Made by a program: the position numbers and the translations under genes. The notes under the pieces are model-generated. The model saw nothing but the letters and a program-made list of their open reading frames with translations, had not been told where the DNA came from and ran no database searches. From NCBI GenBank assembly GCA_903932145.1, contig CAIZFE010000042.1, forward strand, positions 124,001 to 188,000: a stretch of 64,000 nt of DNA, in the 5' to 3' direction. Below, in pieces: positions 8,231-17,297 of this stretch (position 1 is the stretch's first letter; every line of letters starts with the position of its first letter). The stretch is from an uncultured Rhodopila sp. (GTDB lineage: Bacteria; Pseudomonadota; Alphaproteobacteria; Acetobacterales; Acetobacteraceae).

Positions 8231-9619
8231 CTACCGTAGCGCCAACAGGCGCCCGTCATTGGTGGTGATGAGAACCGTGCCATTCGCGACAACGGGAGCG
8301 AACGGAGCGGCCTCTCCGGAAAGTTCGATATGGCCCAGGATTTCGCCGGTGTAAGGGCTGATCGATAAAGCGTCCTGGCTGATGCCGGTGACGATCAACC
8401 GGTCGCTCACCAGCAGCGGGCCGTACCATGTCAGCGTGTGTTTGCGTTTGTCCGGGTCTTCCCAGTGCGGCAACTGGATGATCCACGCAATCCGGCCATC
8501 ATTGATGTTGATCGCCGCCAGTTCCTGCTGCGCGGAGATGACGAACATCCAGTCGCCGGCAATATAGGTCGTGTCCTCGCCCGCGACCTGACGGTCCCAC
8601 ACGCGCCGGCCGGTGGGAACGTCGTTGCACACCAGCAGGCCGCCCATGCTGATCGCATAGACCAGACCGTTGGCGATCACCGGTAGGCCGCGGATCGACA
8701 GGAAGTCGGCCATGGACGCACGCCCTTGTGAGGCGCCCAGGCTGTCGGACCAAACCACAGATCCGCTGTCGGCGCGCATGCAGGACAGTTCGCCCGATCC
8801 GAAACCGGCGACCACCAGGCCGCGGTAATACGCCGCGGCGGGTTGCCCGAGCATGGAGGTGACCGGTTCGGCAGCCTGGTGGACCCAGAGCTGGCGGCCG
8901 TCGTGAGCGGTAAAGGCGAACAGGCGATCGTCGATCGTGGTGACGAAAACGCGGCCGTCCGCGATCATCGGGGCGGAGCGGCCGGGCACCTCCAGATCGT
9001 GGCGCCATTTTTCTTTGCCGGATGCGACGTCCAGCGCGACCAGCGTGGACAGGCCATTCACCGCGTACAGGGTGGTGCCGTCAGCGCCAATTCCGCCGCC
9101 GACATTGGTACTGTCGTCCGTGTCCGCCGGCTTGGTATCGACTTTCCAAAGCCGCTTGCCGTCCGCCAGGGAGAACGCCGACACCACGGCGTCCGAGTCC
9201 ATGGTGAACACCGTCCCGTTCAGGACGACGGGCCGGGCCATGATGATCTTGCGATAACCGCCACCTTCGCCGATGTCGGTTTTCCATGCCTCTTTGAGCT
9301 GGTCGCCGGCCTCGAGATGGCCCATGAGATGGGCTGGATTGCCACCGTCCTGCGGCCATGCGGCGTTCCGCACAGCCGGTGGCAGCACCACCTTGGGGGC
9401 GTTCTTGTCTTCAACCAGGCCGCGGCGGTCGATGAAGACCGACTCACGCTTACCGGGTAGGATGGCTTTCTTCTCGCCGAACCAGTCGTCGAATAAGGAG
9501 CAGCCGCCCAACGCGAAAGGGGCGATCAAGGCGGATCGGCGGGCCAGCATGCCGGCTTTGGAGGATGCATTCAGGCTCACGCCAAGGCTTCCCTGTCGGT
9601 TGGATGGTTCAGAGGTCAT
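8231..9619 (-). CDS. bamB: Outer-membrane assembly lipoprotein BamB (PQQ-repeat beta-propeller)
   Basis: A 462-residue lipoprotein with an N-terminal signal region (ARRSALIAPFALGGCS) containing the lipobox ALGGC, so the mature protein starts at that Cys and is anchored to the outer membrane. The rest is an eight-bladed propeller with repeated VYAVNGxxxLVALDxxSGKEKW-type blades (e.g. TTLYAVNGLSTLVALDVASG, LFAFTAHDGRQLWVH). BamB helps BamA insert outer-membrane beta-barrels. Its start overlaps the stop of the upstream TPR gene by four bases, and der follows immediately, so the three are one operon. The N-terminal extension before the lipobox (about 25 residues) is longer than usual, and the start could be internal. 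Confidence 0.93.
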   Translation of the reverse strand: MTSEPSNRQGSLGVSLNASSKAGMLARRSALIAPFALGGCSLFDDWFGEKKAILPGKRESVFIDRRGLVEDKNAPKVVLPPAVRNAAWPQDGGNPAHLMGHLEAGDQLKEAWKTDIGEGGGYRKIIMARPVVLNGTVFTMDSDAVVSAFSLADGKRLWKVDTKPADTDDSTNVGGGIGADGTTLYAVNGLSTLVALDVASGKEKWRHDLEVPGRSAPMIADGRVFVTTIDDRLFAFTAHDGRQLWVHQAAEPVTSMLGQPAAAYYRGLVVAGFGSGELSCMRADSGSVVWSDSLGASQGRASMADFLSIRGLPVIANGLVYAISMGGLLVCNDVPTGRRVWDRQVAGEDTTYIAGDWMFVISAQQELAAININDGRIAWIIQLPHWEDPDKRKHTLTWYGPLLVSDRLIVTGISQDALSISPYTGEILGHIELSGEAAPFAPVVANGTVLITTNDGRLLALR

Positions 9620-10278
9620 TTTGTTTGGGAGCCGCCGAGCCCGGCCAGAAGGGCGGAGGCGCGCGCCCGTAGGCCGGATGGCGCGCTGGCATCGAAGCTG
9701 AGTATCTGCAACGTCGAGCGTGCGTCAGCGACCTTGCCTTGCCGCAAGTCCAGCATCGCCAGTTGTTCCCGAGCCAGGGCGGACCAGGCGTTGCCGGGTT
9801 CGGCCAGCGGTTTCAGGCGGGCTTCGAGCTGGTTCGGATCGCCGCGGTCGAGTTCCCGCGCGGTCGCCATCAGGCTGGCGAAATCGCGCAGCAGCCGGTC
9901 GGCGCCGGAGTCGGCGGCGACCGCGTTCCACAAGGCGATGGCGCCCGGCAGATCGCCGGTGTCGGCTTTCAGTCCAGCCTCGCGCAGGCGGGCCAATGTC
10001 TTATAGCCTTGAGGTGCGGCAGCGGTCAGGTGTTCGAGCGGCGCGATCTGGTCGGCCTTGGCGGCGTTCGGCTGCTCCAGGGCGGTCTGGATGGTGACGA
10101 ATTGCGCGGCGGCGGCGGCATCCTGTTGGTTCTGGTAGCGGGACCAGAGCTGCCAGCCGGCCGCCGCGGCGACGACGGCCACGGCCGCGGCAACCATCAG
10201 CCAGGCATATTTTTTGAACAGCTTTTCGGCGCGTTCGGCCCGGAGGTCTTCCTCGACCTCGTCGAAAATATCAACCAC
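9616..10278 (-). CDS. YfgM-like tetratricopeptide membrane protein
   Basis: A 220-residue protein starting MVDIFDEVEEDLRAERAEKL, followed by one transmembrane helix (WLMVAAAVAVVAAAAGWQLW, residues about 26-45) and a periplasmic all-helical region of TPR type (Pfam TPR_21 family). In Escherichia coli YfgM is an ancillary SecYEG factor linked to periplasmic chaperones and is encoded upstream of bamB, as here. The overlap with bamB is ATGA. It is divergent from tRNA-Arg across about 230 bases. Confidence 0.88.
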   Translation of the reverse strand: MVDIFDEVEEDLRAERAEKLFKKYAWLMVAAAVAVVAAAAGWQLWSRYQNQQDAAAAAQFVTIQTALEQPNAAKADQIAPLEHLTAAAPQGYKTLARLREAGLKADTGDLPGAIALWNAVAADSGADRLLRDFASLMATARELDRGDPNQLEARLKPLAEPGNAWSALAREQLAMLDLRQGKVADARSTLQILSFDASAPSGLRARASALLAGLGGSQTK

Positions 10279-10446
10279 GCGGATTCTCTCGCCTGCCAGT
10301 GTCTGCCACGGCGTCCGAACGCCGGCGGCGGCGGACCATAGCGGCGTCGGGGTGTGGCCGCAAACCGCCGGTTCGGCAAGGGTTCATTTGGTTTTGGGCG
10401 GGCAGGTCCGTATCGTGGCGTGGTGAAAATCGGTGAAATGGAGACA

Positions 10447-10475
10447 TTGAGGTTTGCGGGGAATGCCGCTATAGA
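10447..10475 (+). promoter_or_regulatory. Sigma-70-type promoter of tRNA-Arg
   Basis: TTGAGG at 10447-10452 and TATAGA at 10470-10475 are separated by 17 bases and sit about 30 bases upstream of the mature tRNA 5' end. The remainder of 10279-10446 shows no gene. Confidence 0.55.
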
Positions 10476-10505
10476 GTGGGTGTCGCCCTCTGATGAGGGT
10501 GCGCG

Positions 10506-10582
10506 GGACCCGTAGCTCAGCTGGATAGAGCGTTGCCCTCCGAAGGCAAAGGTCGTACGTTCGAATCGTATCGGGTCCGCCA
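10506..10582 (+). tRNA. tRNA-Arg (anticodon CCG)
   Basis: A 77-base tRNA. The acceptor GGACCCG (10506-10512) pairs with CGGGTCC (10572-10578), and the discriminator G and CCA are encoded (10579-10582). The D arm is GCTC...GAGC. The anticodon stem TTGCC/GGCAA encloses the loop CTCCGAA, whose anticodon CCG reads CGG. The T arm closes a TTCGAAT loop. It is intact. The 3' end borders an excisionase-like gene and an IS remnant, as is common where tRNA genes served as integration sites. Confidence 0.97.
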
Positions 10583-10670
10583 ATCTTTCCAAGCACTTAC
10601 CGGGTCGCCAGACAGGTTCCCAAATGCCATGGGTACCCGGTTTCAACCCCGCAGAACAGGCGGATACCCG

Positions 10671-10886
10671 CTAGCCTGTCGGCGCTTGTAGCGGTGGAGG
10701 CGCGGTGCATCCCTCGATCCAGGCAAGCTCGATCCAGGCAAGGAAGTGATCCACCCGAATAAGCACTCGCGAGCCGATGCGGGTAATCGCAGGTCCGCTG
10801 CTGGTGGCAAGAACGCATTCAAAAGTTCGCTCTGACACGCGGGCGCGGTTAGCCGCCTCACGCTTGGCGAGTAGGAGTTGGGTCAT
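10671..10886 (-). CDS. Small excisionase/AlpA-like helix-turn-helix protein
   Basis: A 71-residue protein from the ATG at 10886. Its core (LLLAKREAANRARVSERTF, then a RIGSRVLIRVDHFLAWIE ending) has the layout of MerR-like excisionase HTH domains: an 'AA..L.VS..T' helix-turn-helix, then 'R.G..VLI....L..W'. Such proteins direct excision of integrated elements. An imperfect short repeat (FLAWIE/LAWIE) suggests slight tail duplication. No integrase is beside it, so it is probably the residue of a mobile element that used the tRNA. The stop falls 88 bases from the tRNA 3' end. Confidence 0.6.
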   Translation of the reverse strand: MTQLLLAKREAANRARVSERTFECVLATSSGPAITRIGSRVLIRVDHFLAWIELAWIEGCTAPPPLQAPTG

Positions 10887-11060
10887 GATTCCTCGTTTGA
10901 TGGAATTGCCGCCGCGCATATGGACTCTACAGGCCAAGGGGCGCGGGGTGGGTGTTGGGGTGGTGTTTGGGTCGCCTAGCCCAGCCCGGCAATTAAGTTG
11001 TTGTTGCGAGCCTGTCCGTAATTCTGTGTGCGAGGCATAACGAACGCCAAGGAGCGTATT

Positions 11061-11777
11061 ATGCCGAGCAAAGCGAAGAAAGTAGACCGTGACGTAGCGA
11101 AGCTGCCATCGATCCCGAAGGAGTTGGTGGACCTGTTCCTGGCGGGTCCGATGACCGGGGAAGCGATCAATATAGCGGGTATCGCGTTCAGGACGGCATT
11201 GATAGAGGCATCGCTGAACGCGGAGTTGAGCCATTATCTGGGCTACGGGCCCGGTTCGGAGAAGCCCGGTCACGTCACCAACCATCGCAACGGCAGCACG
11301 AGTAAGACGGTGCTGACGGGTGATGGTAAAGTGCGGATCGAAGCCCCGCGCGACCGGGATGGCAGTTTCGAACTACTGCTGCTGCCCGGGCATGCCCGCC
11401 GTTTCCACGCCTTTGACGACAGCATCGTCGCGCTGTATGCGCGCGGCCTGACGGTGCGCGAGATCCAGGGTTACCTTGTTGAAACGTATGGCACCGAGGT
11501 CAGCCCGCAACTGATCAGCACGGTGACCGACGCGGTGCTGGCGGAAGTGACGGCCTGGCAGAGCCGGCCGCTGGAGGCAGTTTATGCAGTCGTATTGTTC
11601 GATGCGCCGCGGGTGAACATCCGGGAAGACAATGTGGTGCGCAACAAAGCGGTGTATCTGGCGCTGGGGGAGCGAAGGGACGGCACGCGGGAGATTCGGG
11701 GTCTGTGGATCGAGACGACCGAGGGCGCCAAATTCTGGATGAAGGTGTTCAACGACCTACGCACCCGCGAGGCCTGA
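11061..11777 (+). pseudogene. IS256-family (Mutator-type) transposase, 3'-truncated
   Basis: The start ATG at 11061 has AAGGAG a few bases upstream. The first 236 residues are well preserved: the family block ALIEASLNAELSHYLGY, the GNxRNG-like NHRNGSTSKTVLTGDG, PRDRDGSFELLLLP, and the first catalytic Asp in VVLFDAPRVNIRED. The reading stops just after KVFNDLRTRE, where intact members continue into the second Asp and the Glu of the DDE triad. About 160-170 residues are missing, so the enzyme cannot be active. Confidence 0.88.
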
Positions 11778-11840
11778 TGCGCCTTTGCGTATGAAAGTAA
11801 CAAGAAGCCCCTCGTATGCCGGAGCATGGCGTCGTGCTCA

Positions 11841-11932
11841 GCCCGGTCAAATTGTGGGTCCTCGCCATGCTCGCCCCAAGCGGGGCTGCGCGTGGCTCCG
11901 GTCCCGCCGCAAAGCGGCGAATTTGACCGGGC
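11841..11932 (+). repeat. 92-bp nested palindrome inside the IS remnant
   Basis: GCCCGGTCAAATT (11841-11853) and AATTTGACCGGGC (11920-11932) are a perfect 13-bp inverted repeat. Enclosed between them are two more hairpins, GCCCC-AAGC-GGGGC and CGCCGC-AAA-GCGGCG, giving a cloverleaf-like fold. It replaces the missing part of the transposase. It may be a MITE-like insert or a structured RNA; no protein reading fits. Confidence 0.6.
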
Positions 11933-12088
11933 CTGCGCGTGATCGCCGTTACGATGGCAGGTCGGGACGACGGAACAGGCGTTTTGATCGAACCAAGGAA
12001 CATGGGTCAAAAAGCATCATGAACTTGCCGGCAAGGTCATTACCCAGATACAGTCACTTGCCCAATGGTGGGTGAGACCGAAAACGCC

Positions 12089-12418
12089 TCACACACAGAA
12101 ATTCTGATACTTCCCCGTCGGGATAATGCGTGTGACGACAATGGCGGAGCGATCCAGATACTCCGGCACCCGCGGCGCGATCTTGGTCTTCCAGAAATCG
12201 GACTCATACACCGCGGCGTAAAGCGCGACCCGTTGTTCCTCGCTGTCGAACCGGCGCAGCCAGACGTAGACAGATGGATCGGTCTCGCCGTGGAAGCTGC
12301 CGGTGATGACCATGCCTTTGGAGACCTGGAAGGGGATGATCTCCTCCTCCATCATCTTCACCCAGCCCTCCAGTTGACCGGGCAGCACTTTGTATTGACG
12401 CAGTTCGTAGAATGCCAT
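12089..12418 (-). CDS. NIPSNAP family protein
   Basis: A 109-residue protein from the ATG at 12418 starting MAFYELRQYKVLPGQLEGWV, the signature opening of the NIPSNAP domain, a dimeric alpha/beta barrel (ABM-like) fold. Its middle (GSFHGETDPSVYVWLRRFDS) and the EEQRVALYAAVYESDFW segment are typical. The biochemical role of bacterial members is unknown. The last codons (QNFCV and stop) coincide with the terminal-repeat-like end of the IS remnant, so the native C-terminus may have been replaced on insertion. An upstream extension of the frame to 12583 overlaps the AsmA gene and is not used. Confidence 0.85.
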   Translation of the reverse strand: MAFYELRQYKVLPGQLEGWVKMMEEEIIPFQVSKGMVITGSFHGETDPSVYVWLRRFDSEEQRVALYAAVYESDFWKTKIAPRVPEYLDRSAIVVTRIIPTGKYQNFCV

Positions 12419-12482
12419 GGGGTTCCCTCGTAATGGTTTTGGACAGCCATCAGCAAGCCACGGCAATCGCAAACACGCAACC

Positions 12483-14495
12483 TCACCGAGCGCTTTGCGT
12501 CTCCGGCTGAGGGGCCGCCGGTAACGCTTTGCCGCCGGCGCTCGCCCTCGCCTGATGCAACAACTCGCCGCACCGCGCATCATCCGCGTCCGAGGTGCCG
12601 AACTGAACGGTCGGCAGGATTGCCAGCGGAGCGAACAGCACCGCCAACCCGGCCGCCGCGCCGACCCTTGCCGCTACTTCGCCGCCAGGCTTGATCGATG
12701 GGTTCTTGAATGTTCCTGTAATATTGATCCGCGTCGGCAGCGAACCAACCGAGAAGTGCTTGGCGTCCGTCTTCAACGCCAGATCGATCGTCTCTTTCGA
12801 CAGATTCAGATCGCCGCCGACGTTAGTGATTCCCTCTCCGGTATCCAGCGTCATTGCGTTGAACTTCAGCAGGCCCTGCTGGAGCCCCAGATCACTGACG
12901 AAGCATTGCACCTGCGTCTTCTGCGGCACGCCAAGCGCTGACAACAAGGCGTTGCCGAACTGCAAGCCGGTAAGATCGACCAGCACCGCCGACAGATCGC
13001 CGCCCGACATCGCCATCTTTATCTGGCCGTTGCCGTTCGCCATCAGCGACGCCAGCGAGTTTCCCGTCGCATCGATCGCCCCGACGCCGCTGACCGCACC
13101 GGCCCCTTGGAACGTATGCGTCGCCGCCATCATGCGCGACACATCCAGGTTCTGCATGTGCAGGTCCATCTTGGCGTGGACGTTCTTACCGGATTCCGGC
13201 GTCATAATGAGGTTGCCCAGCAACCGCCCTTTGCCGACACCGAAACTGATCGGATGCACGGCGATTTGCCCGCTCACCACGTCCATGGTGACGGCCACAT
13301 TATCCAGCGGCACGTTACGTCCCTCGATATGCGCGCCGTTATACCGCAAGTGAATATCCGCCCAATCCAACCGAGGCACACTGATCGGCGTATCGGGCAA
13401 CAACTTATCGCTGGCATTTGCCTTCGCCGCCGCCTCCCGCTGCTGAGGCGTCGCATTCGCGGTGTTGGAACGTCCGGGAGCGCCCCCGGTAAAGCCATTC
13501 AAATCCGCCAGATCGACCTTGTTCGACCGCAGGTTCATCGTCACCACCGGCTTGGTTTTGCCCTTCACTTCCGTCCCGCTCGGTTGCTCGTCGATCGAAC
13601 CCGCTATGTCGGAACTCCCCAGCCGCCCCTGGAAGTCGTCGAACTTTATCTTGTCAAAACCGTCCAGGTTCAAACGACCGGCAATCTGATAGGCCGGTGT
13701 TTTCGGAATAGGGAAGCCAACCAGCGGCTCCAACAGACCCATGTCCGGGCCACTGAACTGCAAGCGCAGATCAGCCCCCTCAAATGCAAGTGGGTCACGC
13801 AACGTCCCGTTCAGCGCGATCTGCGTCGGTCCGTTGGAAAGATTTAAATCCACTGGCCAAGGGTGTTGCTTGTCGCGTAACGACAACAGCGCGCCGCCTA
13901 CCAACCGAGCGGTAATGGGCTGATCGGAATATGTCCCATTGGCATTCACCACGATCCGGGCGTCGTCGCCCTTGCCCTCCGACGCGACCTTGGCGCCGAA
14001 ATCGGCCTTCAATTTCGGAATGACGACATGCACGTCGCCGTCGGCAATTTGCAGGTCACCGACCTTGACGCCGGTTCCTCCGCCGTCACTTTTCCCTCCG
14101 CTGGACAAACGAAAATTCGCTGTTCCATCCTTGGTCTCCGCCGCGAGGATCCTGGGTTGATCCAACCCGATCAATGGCAGCACCAAGCCCTGCCCCCGAA
14201 AATAAGCCCCGGGGTCAACCTGAAGTGTCAGCGTCCTAATGGCAACGAAAGGCAGATCGTCTCGCGGCCAGTCTGGCGGGTTCGCCACGACCACATCGTC
14301 GGCGGCCACCTGCACGACGCGTCCGATCCGCACATGCAAATGCGACAGCGTGACCGGCCTTCCGAGCGCGGCGGATGCTCGGGAGTGCACGATCGGGATG
14401 AACCAATCCCAGTTCCAGACCGCCGCAAGAACAGCGAGCAGTACAACCGGGATGCCGATCCAGATCAGACACCGCGTGACTCGGGAACCTGCCAT
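12483..14495 (-). CDS. AsmA family protein (paralogue 1)
   Basis: A 670-residue protein with one N-terminal membrane helix (CLIWIGIPVVLLAVLAAVWN) and then a long beta-rich periplasmic region, the layout of AsmA/YhdP-like proteins thought to form hydrophobic grooves for phospholipid transport to the outer membrane. Early motifs ALGRPVTLSHLHVRIG and the late domain GAGAVSGVGAIDATGNSLASL followed by LDLALKTDAK-type strands mark the AsmA N- and C-terminal domains. It lies 86 bases downstream of a second, clearly homologous copy. The C-terminal tail after the domain is Ala-rich, with a conserved QFGTSDADDARC segment shared with the paralogue. Confidence 0.9.
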   Translation of the reverse strand: MAGSRVTRCLIWIGIPVVLLAVLAAVWNWDWFIPIVHSRASAALGRPVTLSHLHVRIGRVVQVAADDVVVANPPDWPRDDLPFVAIRTLTLQVDPGAYFRGQGLVLPLIGLDQPRILAAETKDGTANFRLSSGGKSDGGGTGVKVGDLQIADGDVHVVIPKLKADFGAKVASEGKGDDARIVVNANGTYSDQPITARLVGGALLSLRDKQHPWPVDLNLSNGPTQIALNGTLRDPLAFEGADLRLQFSGPDMGLLEPLVGFPIPKTPAYQIAGRLNLDGFDKIKFDDFQGRLGSSDIAGSIDEQPSGTEVKGKTKPVVTMNLRSNKVDLADLNGFTGGAPGRSNTANATPQQREAAAKANASDKLLPDTPISVPRLDWADIHLRYNGAHIEGRNVPLDNVAVTMDVVSGQIAVHPISFGVGKGRLLGNLIMTPESGKNVHAKMDLHMQNLDVSRMMAATHTFQGAGAVSGVGAIDATGNSLASLMANGNGQIKMAMSGGDLSAVLVDLTGLQFGNALLSALGVPQKTQVQCFVSDLGLQQGLLKFNAMTLDTGEGITNVGGDLNLSKETIDLALKTDAKHFSVGSLPTRINITGTFKNPSIKPGGEVAARVGAAAGLAVLFAPLAILPTVQFGTSDADDARCGELLHQARASAGGKALPAAPQPETQSAR

Positions 14496-14581
14496 TTTGA
14501 GGCAACGGCAGGCCCGTCCGCCGGTTCGCAGCGGCCTGTATCAACTTATGGCGTAGGCGCCGACATAGCCATAAATCGGCC

Positions 14582-16570
14582 TCAGCGCGTCTGCGGAAGC
14601 GCCTGAGGCAATACCTTGCCGCCCACGCTCGCCCGCGCCTCCCGCAGGAGCTCGTCGCAGCGGGCGTCATCGGCCTCGGACGTTCCGAACTGAACCGTCG
14701 GCAGGATCGCCAACGGAGCAAACAACGCGGCCAAACCGGCAACGGCGCCAACGCGGGCCACCGCCTCTGCCCCCGGCAGGATCGACGGGTTCTTGAACGT
14801 GCCGCTAACGCTGAGGCGGCCCGGCAGCGAACCAACACTGAAGTGCTTGGCGTCAGCCTTAAGCCCCAGGTCGATCGTCTCCTTCGCCAGATCGACCTTG
14901 CCACCGATGTTCACGATCGCCTCGCCGGTATCCAGCGTCATCGACTTGAAATCCACCATTCCGTGCCGCAATGCCAGATCGCCAACGAAACACTGAACGG
15001 GAGTCTGATGCGGCACCCCAAGCGCGGACAGCAACGCGCTGCCAAATTCAAGGCCGGTCAGATCCACCAATACAGCCGATAAATTGCCACCAGCCATCGC
15101 CATTTTCAGTTGACCGTTACCATTGGCCAAAAGCGAGGCAAATGAGTCTCCCGTTCCATCAAGCGCCCCAACGCCACTGATCGACCCGGCCCCTTCGAAC
15201 AGATTGGTCGCCGCCATGATCCGCGACACATCCAGATTCTGTAGATGCAAGTCCAAACGCACATGCACCGTCTTATCGGTTTGCGGCGCGAGATCGAAGT
15301 TCGCCAGCAATTTCCCCTTGCCGACACCGGAGCTAATGGGATGCACCGCGATTGTCCCGCCCACCACATCCATAACCACGGTCAGGTCATCCAGGGGCAC
15401 GTTGCGTCCCTGAATATGCGCGCCGTGATAGCGCAGGTGGATATCAGCCCAATCCAGGCGCGGCACGCTGATAGGGGTGTTCGGCAGGAACGTTGTCTTT
15501 GCCTCGGTTTTCGCGACCACGTCGGCGGTCCGCCCTGGCGTGCCGCCAATAAACCCGCTCAGATCCTTCAGATCGACCTGGTTCGATCGCAAATCCATCG
15601 TCACGACAGGCTTCGATCCAAGCTTTCCCTGCGTGGCATTTATTTGCTCCTCGATCGAGCCGGCGATATCGGATGTCCCAATCCGCCCTTGAATCGCGTC
15701 GAACCGGATCGTCTGAGCGCCTGGCATGCTCAACTTACCGGCGATCTGGAATGGCGGCGTCTTCGGAATCGGGAAACCGACCAGATGCTCCAACAGGGCC
15801 ATATCCGGTCCACCGATCTGCAACCGCACATCTGCACCCTCCAGCGAATGTGGATCTCGCAGCGTGCCGTTCAGCGCCAAATGCGTCGGCCCATTTGCAA
15901 GGGTCATCGCGATCGGCCAGGGATGCTCGGGATCCGGCAATGACAACTGACCGCCTGTGGACAAATTGCCGGTGATCGGCTGCCCCGAATAGGTGCCCTT
16001 GGCATCGGCGACGATTTTTGTCGTGTCGCCGTCAACCTGAGTGGCGACCTTTAGTAAAAAATCAGCCTTTAATCCGGGAATCAGCACCCGGGCATCACTG
16101 TCGGTGATGCGGATGTCACCGATCTGCACGACGGGTCCGGCAGGGTCGTAAATCGGCGAAATTTGAAAATTGGTCTTTCCGTCAAGGGCCTCTGTGGCAA
16201 AGATCTTGAGGCCATCGATCCCGATTGCCGGCAATGCCAAGCCGTGACCCAGCACATAGCCCCGGGTATCGACCGTGACTGTCAGCAGACGCAGGGAGGC
16301 GAATGGCGCGTCGGTATCTTTCCAGCCGGTCGGGTTGGCCATCAGCAGGTCGTCGGCCACGACCTCCGTCACCCAGCCCGGGCTGACATGCAAATGGGCG
16401 ATGGTCACCGGCCGGCCCAACGCCGCCGAGATGCGCGATTGCGCCGCTGGAATCAACCAATCCCAGTTCCAGAAGCCTACCAACGGTGCGATCACCACGA
16501 TCGGTGCACCTGCCCAAATCAAGCGCCGCTTCCAGGCGGATCGACTTTGCATCTCGTTGGGCTGGCTCAC
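14582..16570 (-). CDS. AsmA family protein (paralogue 2)
   Basis: About 662 residues from a GTG at 16570, chosen because GGAAG lies ten bases upstream; a TTG at 16603 would add 11 residues. It shares with paralogue 1 the anchor plus WNWDW motif, ALGRPVTIAHLHVSPG, VSVPRLDWADIHLRY-type strands, FEGAGSISGVGALDGTGDSF and the QFGTSEADDARC tail. The two are plainly a tandem duplication that has since diverged. Inferred location: inner membrane with the bulk in the periplasm. Both probably act in envelope lipid homeostasis. Confidence 0.9.
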   Translation of the reverse strand: MSQPNEMQSRSAWKRRLIWAGAPIVVIAPLVGFWNWDWLIPAAQSRISAALGRPVTIAHLHVSPGWVTEVVADDLLMANPTGWKDTDAPFASLRLLTVTVDTRGYVLGHGLALPAIGIDGLKIFATEALDGKTNFQISPIYDPAGPVVQIGDIRITDSDARVLIPGLKADFLLKVATQVDGDTTKIVADAKGTYSGQPITGNLSTGGQLSLPDPEHPWPIAMTLANGPTHLALNGTLRDPHSLEGADVRLQIGGPDMALLEHLVGFPIPKTPPFQIAGKLSMPGAQTIRFDAIQGRIGTSDIAGSIEEQINATQGKLGSKPVVTMDLRSNQVDLKDLSGFIGGTPGRTADVVAKTEAKTTFLPNTPISVPRLDWADIHLRYHGAHIQGRNVPLDDLTVVMDVVGGTIAVHPISSGVGKGKLLANFDLAPQTDKTVHVRLDLHLQNLDVSRIMAATNLFEGAGSISGVGALDGTGDSFASLLANGNGQLKMAMAGGNLSAVLVDLTGLEFGSALLSALGVPHQTPVQCFVGDLALRHGMVDFKSMTLDTGEAIVNIGGKVDLAKETIDLGLKADAKHFSVGSLPGRLSVSGTFKNPSILPGAEAVARVGAVAGLAALFAPLAILPTVQFGTSEADDARCDELLREARASVGGKVLPQALPQTR

Positions 16571-16718
16571 GTTTCGATCACTTCCGCGCGCTGCGTCTGC
16601 CAAGATGGCCGATTAATCGCGAGGATTGCTGCAACATGAATTTACAGCGCGATCGTCTGTATCACCCTTTGGTATAGATGAGCGTCAGCCGGATCGTTTC
16701 AAGCTGGCGCATGACCGG

Positions 16719-17297
16719 CTAATGCCGGACCATCCCCTTGTCGGTGGCTCGTTCCAGCCAGAACCGGCGCAGCCCCAGCACGCACACCGGCAGCACCTGT
16801 TCGGCATCCTGCATCAGCCCGTCCAGCGCCTCATCCGTCATCGCCTGACCGCCGCGCTGGTCTTCAGGCAGCGTCATGCCGGCGATGCTGGCGATCGGGA
16901 TCAGCAACATCGACGCGTCCTCATCCGCCAGGGCCGGCTGCCATTCCTTGGCGCGCAACGTCACCGCCTGCATGAAGCCGGCCGCCCAATCCTCGGCGAC
17001 CGTCGTGCCGGCCTCATCCTGCCAAAGAATCGCCGAATAGGCCAAGGGGTTGGCGTCCAGACCTGCCTCGATGGCCGCGTAGCGATCCGCCAGGGCCTGT
17101 TCGACCGCCGCTTGTTCGTCATCGTCAGCGTAGTCCGGTTCGTCATGATCCCAGACCTCCGCCAGCCATTCGTCCTGCGCCACAACCTCCGGCCCGGCGA
17201 CCAGGCCGGCGAGAAAACCGTCCAGTTCGGACAAATCCATGCACCCCTGGGGCGCATTGTCGGAGTTCAGGAAATGCGCGAGTTCATCGAGAGTCAC
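16719..17297 (-). CDS. UPF0149 / YecA family protein
   Basis: A 192-residue protein with the YecA/YgfB layout: LDELAHFLNSDNAPQGCMDL, the hallmark LSELDGFLAGLVAGPEVVAQ (residues about 20-42), AEDWAAGFMQAVTLRAKEW and a helical tail. Many relatives end in a SEC-C zinc motif; none is present here. The molecular role is not established. There is a 146-base gap to the divergent molybdopterin gene. Confidence 0.85.
   Translation of the reverse strand: MTLDELAHFLNSDNAPQGCMDLSELDGFLAGLVAGPEVVAQDEWLAEVWDHDEPDYADDDEQAAVEQALADRYAAIEAGLDANPLAYSAILWQDEAGTTVAEDWAAGFMQAVTLRAKEWQPALADEDASMLLIPIASIAGMTLPEDQRGGQAMTDEALDGLMQDAEQVLPVCVLGLRRFWLERATDKGMVRH

Larger units (their letters stand above)
11008..12113 (+). 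mobile_element. Decayed IS256-family element
   Basis: The left end GAGCCTGTCCGTAATTCTGT (11008-11027) resembles IS256-family terminal repeats. Near 12086-12113 the opposite strand reads a related end with AATTTCTGTGTGTGAGGC, matching the left-end AATTCTGTGTGCGAGGC. Between them lie the N-terminal 238 codons of the transposase and about 300 bases of unrelated, structured DNA in place of the remaining catalytic part. The total of about 1.1 kb is shorter than a complete member (about 1.3 kb). Exact borders and target duplications could not be fixed. Confidence 0.6.
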
